NCBI GenBank assembly: GCA_023249305.1
Contig: JAHFCU010000009.1
Span: forward strand, 1 to 64,000
Direction of reading: 5' to 3'
Length of the DNA: 64,000 nucleotides
Source: Gemmatimonadota bacterium
GTDB taxonomy: Bacteria > Gemmatimonadota > Gemmatimonadetes > Gemmatimonadales > Gemmatimonadaceae
This document shows positions 35,934 through 43,874 of this stretch, in pieces. The notes below the pieces were generated by a model that did no database searches, was not told the origin of the DNA, and was given only the letters and a program-made list of their open reading frames with translations. The position numbers were made by a program, and so were the translations under genes. Position 1 is the stretch's first letter, and each line of letters opens with the position of its first letter.

Positions 35934-37244
35934 ATGCGCTCCTCTCATCTGACCCTTGTGGCGGCCGCCGGGGCTGCCCTCGTGATGGCCGCGTGCCAGA
36001 CCGACCCTATCTCCGGCCCGTCGAAGATCGTCGGTGCGCCCCTGCTCGACATGGTCTTCGGGCCCGCCGGCAACTCGGCCTTCCCCGTCGTGGCCGGCCA
36101 GCGTATCACAGCGGCCACGGCGCGTGACACCCTTGAGTTCACGGTGAACTTCCTGCCGCCAACCGGCACGGGCAATTCGTACCAGATCGCGCTGGTGGAC
36201 TCGGCGACGGGCAACACGTCGGCGGCCACGTCGCGCATCATTCGCACAGTCCGCGGTCGCCGCCCGGTGAACCGCGACTCCTCGGTGGCGACCACGAAGG
36301 TGGACACCGCGACCGCTGCGCAGTTCACCGTCGCCGACACCGCAACGTCGGTGGCTATTGGCATCGCCAACACCAACATCCCGAGCTACACGCACGTCCT
36401 GTTGCGCACGGCGGGAGAGGGAGCAGTGCCCGCCACGATCAGCTCGACGGCGCGCACGGGGTTCCTGTCGTTCCGTTACAAGACCGGCACGACCTACGCG
36501 GTGCAGACGGGTGTGTTCGGGTCGTGGGCGACGGCAACGGCGAACCGCCTGCCGTTCATCGTCTCGGCGTTCGTAGTGAACGCCAATTTCTGGGGCGACT
36601 GGGTGCGTGTCGATGTTCGCCAGCTCATTCGCCCGCCGGCGGGCTTCCGCTACGCCGCCTGGCTCATGGATGAGCGCACAGGAACCGCGACGCGGCTCGG
36701 CGGCCTTCTGTCGCCGGTGCCCGAGAACCAGCCGCTCGATGATGCCGATTTGGGCACGGGCAAGTGGTACACGAGCGCCGGCATCCTCGAAGCACAAGTG
36801 CGCGGCGACATGAAGACCCTCGGTGTCGTGCCGCAGGACTACACCTTCATCACGCTCGCGCTCGAGCCGTACGGCGGCACGGCAATTCCATCCCGTCCGG
36901 GCCTCAGCTATGTGCTGTCGGCCTCGATCCCGAATTCCGTCGCCAGCCGCTCGGCGACGGCGGGCAAGGTGTTTGGCACCGTCGCGAGCACTTCGGGCAA
37001 GAGTCTGGTTAACACGACCGTCTACTTGCAGGGCATCAACATGACGGTGCCGGGTCAGGTGGCCACGGCGTCGACGACTGGCACGTGGCAGTTCCGCGCG
37101 GTGCCGACGGGCGTGTACAAGGCGTACGCGATTCCGTTCGGTGACGCGGTCATTCGCGACTCGGCGACGGTCACCATCGGCGCGAAGCTGGTGAGCGGCA
37201 CGCTGACCGGAGACTCGGTGTTCGTGACACTACGAATCCCCTGA
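35934..37244 (+). CDS. Putative surface lipoprotein
   Basis: The 436-residue product begins MRSSHLTLVAAAGAALVMAAC, a lipoprotein signal with lipobox VMAAC, followed by a Ser/Thr-rich region. A C-terminal beta-sandwich (about residues 345-436, containing KVFGTVASTSGKSLVNTTVY) resembles a carboxypeptidase-regulatory or Ig-like fold. No enzymatic motif was found. GGAGGG precedes the start by 7 bp, and the stop of the previous gene is 1 bp upstream. It is the last gene of the module; a strong hairpin follows. Confidence 0.65.
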   Translation: MRSSHLTLVAAAGAALVMAACQTDPISGPSKIVGAPLLDMVFGPAGNSAFPVVAGQRITAATARDTLEFTVNFLPPTGTGNSYQIALVDSATGNTSAATSRIIRTVRGRRPVNRDSSVATTKVDTATAAQFTVADTATSVAIGIANTNIPSYTHVLLRTAGEGAVPATISSTARTGFLSFRYKTGTTYAVQTGVFGSWATATANRLPFIVSAFVVNANFWGDWVRVDVRQLIRPPAGFRYAAWLMDERTGTATRLGGLLSPVPENQPLDDADLGTGKWYTSAGILEAQVRGDMKTLGVVPQDYTFITLALEPYGGTAIPSRPGLSYVLSASIPNSVASRSATAGKVFGTVASTSGKSLVNTTVYLQGINMTVPGQVATASTTGTWQFRAVPTGVYKAYAIPFGDAVIRDSATVTIGAKLVSGTLTGDSVFVTLRIP

Positions 37245-37262
37245 GCTGATTTCGTGATGCGA

Positions 37263-37295
37263 CAACGGCCGCCGGGCGATGCCCGGCGGCCGTTG
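37263..37295 (+). terminator. Terminator hairpin of the surface module
   Basis: A 15-bp perfect stem (37263-37277 with 37281-37295) with loop GAT is followed only by TTGCAG. It is very stable but has a weak T-run. It lies 19 bp after the lipoprotein stop and 77 bp before the ROK kinase gene. Confidence 0.65.
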
Positions 37296-37372
37296 TTGCA
37301 GATGGGAGAGGACCGTAACTTCTCCCCGGCGCCCCCCGATGCGCGAAACGCGGCACTCGAGAGGGATTGAAC

Positions 37373-38329
37373 ATGGCAGTCATCGGGCTTGACCTCGGGG
37401 GCACGAAGCTCGCCGGGGCCGTCTTCGACGCATCGGGCGCGGTGCTTGCCGAGGACCACGCGTTGATCGAACGCCGTGGGGGAAGCGAAGTCGGCACGCT
37501 GCTGATCGCCGTCCTCAACCGGCTGATGGCCAAGGCACCCAGCGTTGACGCCATCGGGATCTCAGTGCCGGGCATCAGCCACACCAAGACGGGGCGCGTC
37601 TGGGCGCCCAACATCATGGGATGGGACGACTACCCGCTGCACGACGAAGTGCGCGCGTCGCTCTCGTACGAAGATCTTCCCGTGGTCATCGAGGCCGACC
37701 GGTCGTGCTGCATCATGGGCGAAGCGTGGCACGGCGCGGCGCGCGGTTGCCGCAACGCGATCTTCCTCACGGTCGGCACCGGCATCGGCGCCGGGATTAT
37801 GGCGGACGGGCGCGTGCTGCACGGCGCCCACGACGTGGCGGGGGCCATCGGCTGGCTCGCGCTGGAGCAGCCGTGGGACGACAAGTACCGCGCGTGCGGC
37901 AACTTCGAGTACTACGCGTCGGGGGACGGCATTGCCCGCAGCGCACGCGAACTGCTGGCGGAACGGCCGATGTATCGAGGCACGCTGCGCAGCATCGAGG
38001 GCGCGGCGCTGACCGCGCACGACGTGTTCGCCGCGTTTGAAGAGAACGACGAGATTGCGGTCGCTGCGCTCACACACGCGATCGAACTGTGGGGCAAGGC
38101 GACGGCGAACCTCGTGAGCCTGTTCAACCCCGAACGCATTGTCTTTGGCGGCGGTGTGTTTGGTCCGGCGGCGCGTTTCCTCGGCCAGATTGCCCGCGAG
38201 GCGAAGCACTGGGCGCAGCCGATCAGCATCACGCAGGTCGAGCTGGCGGCGTCGGTGCTTGGCGGCGCGGCCGCCCTGCACGGGGCTGGACATCTCGCCC
38301 TGCGCGCGCGCACCGCGGACGCCTCATGA
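37373..38329 (+). CDS. ROK-family sugar kinase or regulator-like protein lacking the zinc site
   Basis: The 318-residue protein of the ROK family (usually glucokinase, fructokinase or N-acetylhexosamine kinase) starts MAVIGLDLGGTKLAGAVFDA (phosphate-1 motif), with a later phosphate-2-type loop (VGTGIGAGIM). No DNA-binding helix-turn-helix precedes it, so an enzyme is more likely than a repressor. The usual zinc motif is absent: the His of GEIGH is Trp (AGAIGW) and the CxCGxxGCxE block is reduced to CGNFEYY. It overlaps the MFS gene by ATGA, so the pair probably imports and phosphorylates a sugar. GAGAGG precedes the start. Confidence 0.75.
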   Translation: MAVIGLDLGGTKLAGAVFDASGAVLAEDHALIERRGGSEVGTLLIAVLNRLMAKAPSVDAIGISVPGISHTKTGRVWAPNIMGWDDYPLHDEVRASLSYEDLPVVIEADRSCCIMGEAWHGAARGCRNAIFLTVGTGIGAGIMADGRVLHGAHDVAGAIGWLALEQPWDDKYRACGNFEYYASGDGIARSARELLAERPMYRGTLRSIEGAALTAHDVFAAFEENDEIAVAALTHAIELWGKATANLVSLFNPERIVFGGGVFGPAARFLGQIAREAKHWAQPISITQVELAASVLGGAAALHGAGHLALRARTADAS

Positions 38330-39495
38330 CGTATTGCAAGAACCTCGTCTTCGCGGCGGCGTGCATCGGCATGCTGCTGTTCGGCATCTCGCTGCTCTCA
38401 CTCGGTTCCCTGCTCCCTTCCATCGCGGCGCGCTTCCAGCTCGACGGCATCGCGACCGGCGCGCTCGTGTCGGCTCTGCCGTTCGGGTTGCTCGGCGGCT
38501 CGATGGTCTTCGGGCCGCTCGTGGACCGGTTCGGCTACAAGCTGCTTCTCCTGCTGAGCGCGCTCGCCGTAATCGGCGGACTCGAGGCCATTGCGTTCGC
38601 GCCCTCGGTAGCCGTGCTGCGGTTCGCCATTGTCGTCATCGGCTTCGCCGGCGGCATCCTCAACGGCGGCACCAACGCACTCGTCGCGGACATCTCGGCG
38701 GGTGATCGCGGCGCGAAACTCAGCCTGCTCGGCGTCTTCTTCGGCGTAGGCGCGCTCGGCATGCCGGTGCTGCTCGGGACGCTGCGCGGCGTCGAGCACG
38801 CGACGGTGCTGAGCGGCATCGGCGCCGCGCTGCTCCTCCCCGTGCTGTACATCGGCCTCATCCGCTTCCCGCTGCCGAAGCAAGCGCAGGGCTTCCCGCT
38901 CGCGCAGGGACTTGGACTTGTGCGGGACGGCGCGCTGCTCGCGATCGCGTTGACACTCGCGCTGCAGAGCGGCATTGAGGGCGTGGTCAACAACTGGTCC
39001 ACGACGTACCTCGAGGGGGCGCGCGGCATCGCGCCTTCCGCGGCGCTGCTTGCGCTCTCCGCGTACGTAGCCGGGATGACGGTGACGCGGCTCGTGCTCG
39101 CCGCCGTGCTACGCTCCGTATCGAGTGGCCGCGTGATCTTTATGGGCATCGGGTGCACGGCTCTCGGCATTGCCGTAGTGGCGAACGCGCCGAGCGCGAT
39201 GGCGGCAGGCGCGGGACTCGCGCTCATGGGGGCCGGACTCGCCGCGGCCTTCCCCCTGCTGATGGGCTACGTGGCCGACTTGTATCCGGCGATCTCAGGG
39301 ACGGCTTTCAGCGTCGTCTTGGCCATCGCGCTGCCCGGGAACATGCTGCTCAACTACCTGATGGGCGTGCTCAAGGACTGGGCCGGCGCGCGCTACCTGC
39401 CGCCGTACCTCGGCGCGTGCCTCGCATTGCAGGTTGTCATCGCCACGGTGGCCGTGCGCGCGTACCAGCGACGAACGAGCGACGCTGGACGCTAG
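38326..39495 (+). CDS. MFS transporter
   Basis: This 389-residue inner-membrane protein has about 12 hydrophobic segments and the family's loop motif-A-like GPLVDRFGYK after the second helix. It is smaller than average but complete. The ATG overlaps the ROK kinase stop as ATGA, so a sugar is the natural substrate guess. It ends with a TAG that shares the palindrome CTAG with the stop of the opposing SIS gene. Confidence 0.8.
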   Translation: MTYCKNLVFAAACIGMLLFGISLLSLGSLLPSIAARFQLDGIATGALVSALPFGLLGGSMVFGPLVDRFGYKLLLLLSALAVIGGLEAIAFAPSVAVLRFAIVVIGFAGGILNGGTNALVADISAGDRGAKLSLLGVFFGVGALGMPVLLGTLRGVEHATVLSGIGAALLLPVLYIGLIRFPLPKQAQGFPLAQGLGLVRDGALLAIALTLALQSGIEGVVNNWSTTYLEGARGIAPSAALLALSAYVAGMTVTRLVLAAVLRSVSSGRVIFMGIGCTALGIAVVANAPSAMAAGAGLALMGAGLAAAFPLLMGYVADLYPAISGTAFSVVLAIALPGNMLLNYLMGVLKDWAGARYLPPYLGACLALQVVIATVAVRAYQRRTSDAGR

Positions 39496-40256
39496 ATCAG
39501 CGCGACCCGCCGCTTATACTCGGCGAGCGCCGCGTCGAGCCGTTCGCGCGCGGTCGTGTCGCCAGGGACGTTGTGTGAAGGGTGGATGTGCAGGTGCACG
39601 CCGCGATCGGCGAGTATCTCGGCCACGGTGGCGATGGTCATCCACACGCTGGTAACGAACGCCATCGTGGAGAGTGGCGCGATCTTGTCCACGTGGTCCT
39701 TCAGGCTGACGGACGCGTCCACGGCCGGCACGCAGGTGTCAATGACGATATCGGCAAGGTCGAAAATCGTCTTGCCGCACGAGTGGCGCGTCTTCTTGCC
39801 CTTGGCCGCGGCCGCGGAACCGCAGACGACGACCGTCATGCCGCGCTTCTTCGACTCGAGCGCGATGTCGATGTTGACCGCGTTGATCCCCGTGTGCGAG
39901 AAGATCCACATCGTGTCTTTCGGATCGAAGTCGTACCCCTTCATGATCTCCACGCCGTAGCCCTCGGCGCGCTCGAGGAAGAGGAACTGGTGCACGCCCA
40001 TCTCACCCGTGATGCGAGTGAAAAAGGTGAGCGGCAGCTCGACCATCGGGTGGAAGCCGACGAAGCCGCCGATGCGCGGATACATCTCCTCGACGGGGAT
40101 GGTGGCATGGCCACAGCCGAAGGTGTGCACCCAGCGGCCGGCTTGTATCGAATTGGCCATGACGGCGGCGGCCGTGCGGATGTTGTCCTGCTGCGTCTTC
40201 TCGATGGCGCTCATCACGGAGCGCGTGTTGTCGAGCCATTGCGTGGCGAGGGTCAT
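39492..40256 (-). CDS. SIS-domain protein (phosphosugar-binding/isomerase-like)
   Basis: The 254-residue product has the SIS fold for binding phosphosugars, with VHTFGCGHATIPVEEMYPRI, the serine-containing loop IFSHTGINAVNIDIAL, and a second conserved block near residues 140-190. It resembles UPF0309/SIS proteins and N-acetylmuramic-acid- or sugar-phosphate-handling enzymes; the exact reaction cannot be assigned. It faces the ROK-MFS pair tail to tail, sharing 4 bp of stop sequence, and follows a small membrane-protein gene by 35 bp. Confidence 0.7.
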   Translation of the reverse strand: MTLATQWLDNTRSVMSAIEKTQQDNIRTAAAVMANSIQAGRWVHTFGCGHATIPVEEMYPRIGGFVGFHPMVELPLTFFTRITGEMGVHQFLFLERAEGYGVEIMKGYDFDPKDTMWIFSHTGINAVNIDIALESKKRGMTVVVCGSAAAAKGKKTRHSCGKTIFDLADIVIDTCVPAVDASVSLKDHVDKIAPLSTMAFVTSVWMTIATVAEILADRGVHLHIHPSHNVPGDTTARERLDAALAEYKRRVALI

Positions 40257-40291
40257 TGCAAATTCGGAAGCCGGACCGTCACCGCAGTCCG

Positions 40292-40675
40292 TTAGTTGGT
40301 GCGACGAGTTGGCACTACCAGAAGATACGCGTAGCTAGCGCCGAGCAACGCATAGATCAGCACGTTTGACCAGCCGATCGCGTTCATGGCGCCGCCGACC
40401 TGTACCGCCAACGAAGCCGCGGCACCGACGAGGTCTTGAATGAGAAGCGCCGCGGCGATCGCGCGCTGCACCTCCACCGACGGGGTGCGAGCGCCGAACC
40501 ACATCAGCGAAGCGAAGCCGAGCAGCGAGCCGCCAAGGAGGCGGCTGGTCCAGACGGCGCCGGTATCGGCGGTGAGGCCGTAGAGTGCACACAGCGCGCG
40601 CGGCGCCAGCACGCACGTCGCCCCGAAACAGACGGCGAGCACAAAGTTGAGGGCGAACACGCGTCGCAGGGTCAT
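40292..40675 (-). CDS. Small four-helix membrane protein, unknown
   Basis: The 127-residue product starts MTLRRVFALNFVLAVCFGAT and has four evenly spaced hydrophobic segments, with LLGGSLLGFASLMWFG as the second. No known motif was recognised. The upstream in-frame extension to 40750 looks untranslated because the ATG at 40675 gives a clean first membrane segment. It lies 35 bp before the SIS gene in the same direction. Confidence 0.6.
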   Translation of the reverse strand: MTLRRVFALNFVLAVCFGATCVLAPRALCALYGLTADTGAVWTSRLLGGSLLGFASLMWFGARTPSVEVQRAIAAALLIQDLVGAAASLAVQVGGAMNAIGWSNVLIYALLGASYAYLLVVPTRRTN

Positions 40676-40824
40676 GCGCGGTGATGAAACGTGAATTGGG
40701 ATCGGACCATGCCGCTCCGGCGGTATGAAATACGACGCGGTACGGAGCAACGTGCAAGCCCTCCTTTACGCGTGTGCATCGTCTCGCACGCCTTCCTACG
40801 TCACGTCATCTCGCCGAAAGCCAA

Positions 40825-40853
40825 TTGCGGCCGGCGAAATGGAGCCGTACGTT
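40825..40853 (+). promoter_or_regulatory. Putative promoter of the TIR/SLOG cassette
   Basis: TTGCGG (40825-40830), a 17-nt spacer and TACGTT (40848-40853) form a plausible sigma70-like pair. The 239-bp gap (40676-40914) between the divergent membrane-protein gene and the cassette holds no other gene. GGAGG at 40905-40909 is the ribosome-binding site of the first cassette gene. Confidence 0.4.
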
Positions 40854-40914
40854 CGACGTGCCCCTCTCCGCGGATGGCGTCCCCTAACGGGTTTATGGTG
40901 CCGGAGGATCAGGT

Positions 40915-42291
40915 ATGAGATCAGACACGCTCGCATCACTGCTCGGGATGTTCATTAGTCTCGCATTCTGGGCCGGAGTCATCTACGTCGTCTGGCGCAT
41001 TGCCCGTCGGAGGTTCTCGGCGCAGGGCGCCGGCCCCCGGGCCGCCCTTTCACTGCAGAATGACGAACTGCGCTCGCTCGTCACGCCGCGCACCCCGAAG
41101 AACACGTTCAGCGCCGCCACGGCTTTGCGCGACAAGCTCGCTGAACGCTTCCTGGCGGTGTGCAAGCAAGTGCCGGCCGAAGTCATCGCCTACACGTCAC
41201 CGGCGCTGAGCCCGCCTGCCTGGGTCCATTTCGAATTCGTCCTGCCGGCGGAGCACCGGAACCTGAGCCTGCGCGCATCGTGCAAGATCACCGTCGAGTC
41301 GCTCGATTTTCACCGGTTTGAGCATCTGCTGACGGTAGAGCTCACCGAAGCCAAGCGCCGGCGTGTCTACTCCGGCGTCATCGGCCTCGACGAGGGCCAG
41401 ATGCGCTCGATCATCGAGTACCTAACGGCTCCGATTCTGCCCGAAGTCCCGAAGTTGCCCATGGTGCGCCAGCATCCACTCCAGTTCTGGCGCCCGAGGA
41501 ACAAGATTGACCGCCTGCATCCGGACTGGACGGAGGTTGGTCTCGGGCTGCTCGCCTTCGCGCTCTTCTTCTTCACGTTCGGGTTCGCGCCGTTTGTGGG
41601 CCAAGTCGTGGCGCTGGGCGTCGTCTACTTTCTCGTGGTCCGGAGCCGCGCCCGCAAGACGTATGTGCTGACGCCGGGCAAGCCGCTGCACGATCCGCGG
41701 CTGCTGCGGCGCTTCGATTCGTGGCAGGCCAACATCTACGGCCTCGGCATGCGCGCCGATGAAGTGCGCGCCGACCTGCTCCAGCGTCTCAACACGCGGA
41801 CGGGGACCGAGACGCAGTTCTCCGTCGCCCCCGAGCGCATTTGGTACGCGGGTGTGGACGGCAAGGTCGAACGCGAGCAGATCGTGGTCAGCTACCGACG
41901 CGCCATGGCCTTCGTGCACGTGGAGGCGCATGGCGACGACCTGTACGTCGGCTGGGACAGCCACGTCAACACGGGCACTTGGATCGAGGAGACGCTCGCG
42001 GCTGGCATTGATCGCGAAACCGGCGAGAGCGTCGTGGCCAAGAAGGTCGTTCTCGGCATGCAGACGCCGAACGAGTATGACATCACCGACACGAGCTTCC
42101 TGACGGAGTGGCTGCATACGGTGGTGACGAAGCTCGTGCGACTGAAGATGGAGGAGCACCGAATTGACCAGCAGATTGACTTCGTGATCCAGCGCGGGTC
42201 GCGCGAAGCCGTGCTGCACGGCGAGGGCGTCGCGGCAGGACCGGCGCGCGGACGTGGCTTTCTCGCCGACCGCCTACAGCGGGTCGGGTAG
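40915..42291 (+). CDS. Uncharacterised membrane protein, paralogue 1 of the TIR/SLOG cassette
   Basis: The 458-residue product belongs to no family I recognise. It has one N-terminal membrane segment (about residues 6-28) and then a soluble region of ~175 residues (RNLSLRASCKITVESLDFHR near 115-135). A hairpin of two membrane helices follows (about 207-243), then a C-terminal soluble domain (248-435). That domain includes SWQANIYGLGMRADEVRADL and HGDDLYVGWDSHVNTGTW. The C-terminal domain, including its DNA sequence, is almost repeated in the next gene. Both sit 5' of the TIR gene in one transcript, so a membrane-bound sensor, regulator or scaffold for the TIR/SLOG proteins is an inference. 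Confidence 0.7.
   Translation: MRSDTLASLLGMFISLAFWAGVIYVVWRIARRRFSAQGAGPRAALSLQNDELRSLVTPRTPKNTFSAATALRDKLAERFLAVCKQVPAEVIAYTSPALSPPAWVHFEFVLPAEHRNLSLRASCKITVESLDFHRFEHLLTVELTEAKRRRVYSGVIGLDEGQMRSIIEYLTAPILPEVPKLPMVRQHPLQFWRPRNKIDRLHPDWTEVGLGLLAFALFFFTFGFAPFVGQVVALGVVYFLVVRSRARKTYVLTPGKPLHDPRLLRRFDSWQANIYGLGMRADEVRADLLQRLNTRTGTETQFSVAPERIWYAGVDGKVEREQIVVSYRRAMAFVHVEAHGDDLYVGWDSHVNTGTWIEETLAAGIDRETGESVVAKKVVLGMQTPNEYDITDTSFLTEWLHTVVTKLVRLKMEEHRIDQQIDFVIQRGSREAVLHGEGVAAGPARGRGFLADRLQRVG
41656..42217 (+). repeat. 562-bp near-repeat, first copy (matches 43231-43792)
   Basis: The DNA of the two paralogues aligns without an insertion or deletion from 41656/43231 to 42217/43792 (constant offset 1575), with most differences at third codon positions. 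Upstream of this block, similarity falls off sharply at the transmembrane hairpin. Confidence 0.8.
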
Positions 42292-42306
42292 GCCGGGGAG
42301 CTCACC

Positions 42307-43863
42307 ATGAATTCCCTCGCATCCTTCATCGGCCCCCTCTTCAACTATCTGTTCCTGCTGAATTTCGTCGCCGCGTACTTCCTGTGGCGCATCACCGCGC
42401 TGAATCGGCTCATTGCCATCGGCGCCATACTGGACGGCCTGAACGGCACCGTGCGCGTGCTGGTCTTCGACATCATCATGCGTTCGTCATACGGCTCAAA
42501 CGTGTGGCTCGGGACTACTTCGTCATTCATTTATCTGGCGTCGTTGACGTGCCTGGTGGTCGGCGCGTATTTGTCGGCCCAGGGCCGAGTGACGACGCTG
42601 GCGGGCAACAACCGGTGGGACGTGCTGTCCGACGATCATCTGCGGTCACTCGTGACGCCGCGCCGGGCGCTGAACGGCCTGAGCGTGGCCACCGACCTGC
42701 GCGATACGCTGCTCGATCGGTTTCTCGCGAGCTGTGCGCGGCTCAAGGTGGAGGTCGTCGCCTACAAGTCACCTGCACTGAGCCAGCCCGTCTGGGCCCA
42801 CTTTGAGTTCGTCCTACCGTCCGCGCACAAGAACCTGAGCCTGCGGGCGTCATGCCGGATTACGGTCGAGACGCTGGACTTCCATCGCTTTGAGCGCCTG
42901 CTGACGATCGAGCTGACAGAGGCCAAGCGCCGTCGCGTTTACTACGGCGTCACCGGACTCAATGACGAACAGATTCGTTCGGTCATCGAGTTCGTCACGG
43001 CGCCGGATGTGCGAAAGGCCCCGAAGTTGCCCACGGTCCGCCAGCATCCGCTGCAACTCTGGCGTCCGGGCAACAGGATTGATCGGCTGCATCCGGACTG
43101 GCCAGCGCTCGGGCTTGGCGCGCTCGCCGCGGTCTTCTTCCTCGGTGCGCGGGCCATTCCGATCCCGTTCGTCGGCCTGCTCGTTTCCGTCGGCCTCATC
43201 GTCTACCTGTTCATTCGAGGCAGTCGCCGCAAGACTTATGTGCTGACGCCGGGCAAGCCGCTGCACGATCCGCGGCTCCTGCGGCGCTTCGACTCGTGGC
43301 AGGCCAACATCTACGGCCTCGGCGTGCGCGCCGATGAAGTGCGCGCTGACCTTCTGCAGCGCCTCCGCACGCGGACGGGAACCGAGACGCAGTTCTCCGT
43401 TGCGCCTGAGCGCATCTGGTACGCGGGTGTGGACGGCAAGGTCGAACGCGAGCAGATCGTCGTCGGCTACCGGCGCGCCATGGCCTTCGTGCACGTGGAG
43501 GCGCATGGCGACGACCTGTATGTGGGTTGGGACAGCCACGTCAACACCGGCACCTGGGTGGAACAGACGCTCGCCTCTGGGATTGACCGTGAGTCGGGCA
43601 AGCACGTGGTGGCGAAACATGTCGTCATCGGCACGCAGGCGCCGAACGAGTACGACATCACCGACACGAACTTCCTGACGGAGTGGCTGCACACGGTGGT
43701 CACTCGGAACGTGCGGCTCAAGATGGAGGAGCATCGGATTGATCAGGAGATTGACTTCGTGATCCAGCGCGGGTCGCGCGAGGCCGTGCTGCGCGGTGAT
43801 GAAGGCGGAGCCGTTCCGACGCGCGGACACAGCCTGCTCGGCGGCGCGAAGCGGGTCGCGTAG
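42307..43863 (+). CDS. Uncharacterised membrane protein, paralogue 2 of the TIR/SLOG cassette
   Basis: The 518-residue product is homologous to the preceding gene. It differs by a longer N-terminus with about three hydrophobic segments (near residues 12-30, 36-58 and 70-90). The soluble middle part matches paralogue 1 moderately (RNLSLRASC becomes KNLSLRASC), and a helix pair lies near 268-305. The C-terminal domain from residue 309 is nearly the same as that of paralogue 1 over 187 residues without a gap. It begins 15 bp after paralogue 1 and ends 11 bp before the TIR gene. Confidence 0.7.
   Translation: MNSLASFIGPLFNYLFLLNFVAAYFLWRITALNRLIAIGAILDGLNGTVRVLVFDIIMRSSYGSNVWLGTTSSFIYLASLTCLVVGAYLSAQGRVTTLAGNNRWDVLSDDHLRSLVTPRRALNGLSVATDLRDTLLDRFLASCARLKVEVVAYKSPALSQPVWAHFEFVLPSAHKNLSLRASCRITVETLDFHRFERLLTIELTEAKRRRVYYGVTGLNDEQIRSVIEFVTAPDVRKAPKLPTVRQHPLQLWRPGNRIDRLHPDWPALGLGALAAVFFLGARAIPIPFVGLLVSVGLIVYLFIRGSRRKTYVLTPGKPLHDPRLLRRFDSWQANIYGLGVRADEVRADLLQRLRTRTGTETQFSVAPERIWYAGVDGKVEREQIVVGYRRAMAFVHVEAHGDDLYVGWDSHVNTGTWVEQTLASGIDRESGKHVVAKHVVIGTQAPNEYDITDTNFLTEWLHTVVTRNVRLKMEEHRIDQEIDFVIQRGSREAVLRGDEGGAVPTRGHSLLGGAKRVA
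43231..43792 (+). repeat. 562-bp near-repeat, second copy
   Basis: This is the second copy of the block at 41656-42217, inside paralogue 2. It has the same reading frame and the same codons at most positions, encoding the cassette-specific C-terminal domain. Confidence 0.8.
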
Positions 43864-43874
43864 CGCGTAGGTTC

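Noticed and set aside
40676-40914. An att-type repeat of the tRNA-Leu 3' end at the left side of the cassette
   Set aside because: Reading this gap showed no copy of the tRNA end; only ordinary promoter-like and ribosome-binding sequence was seen.
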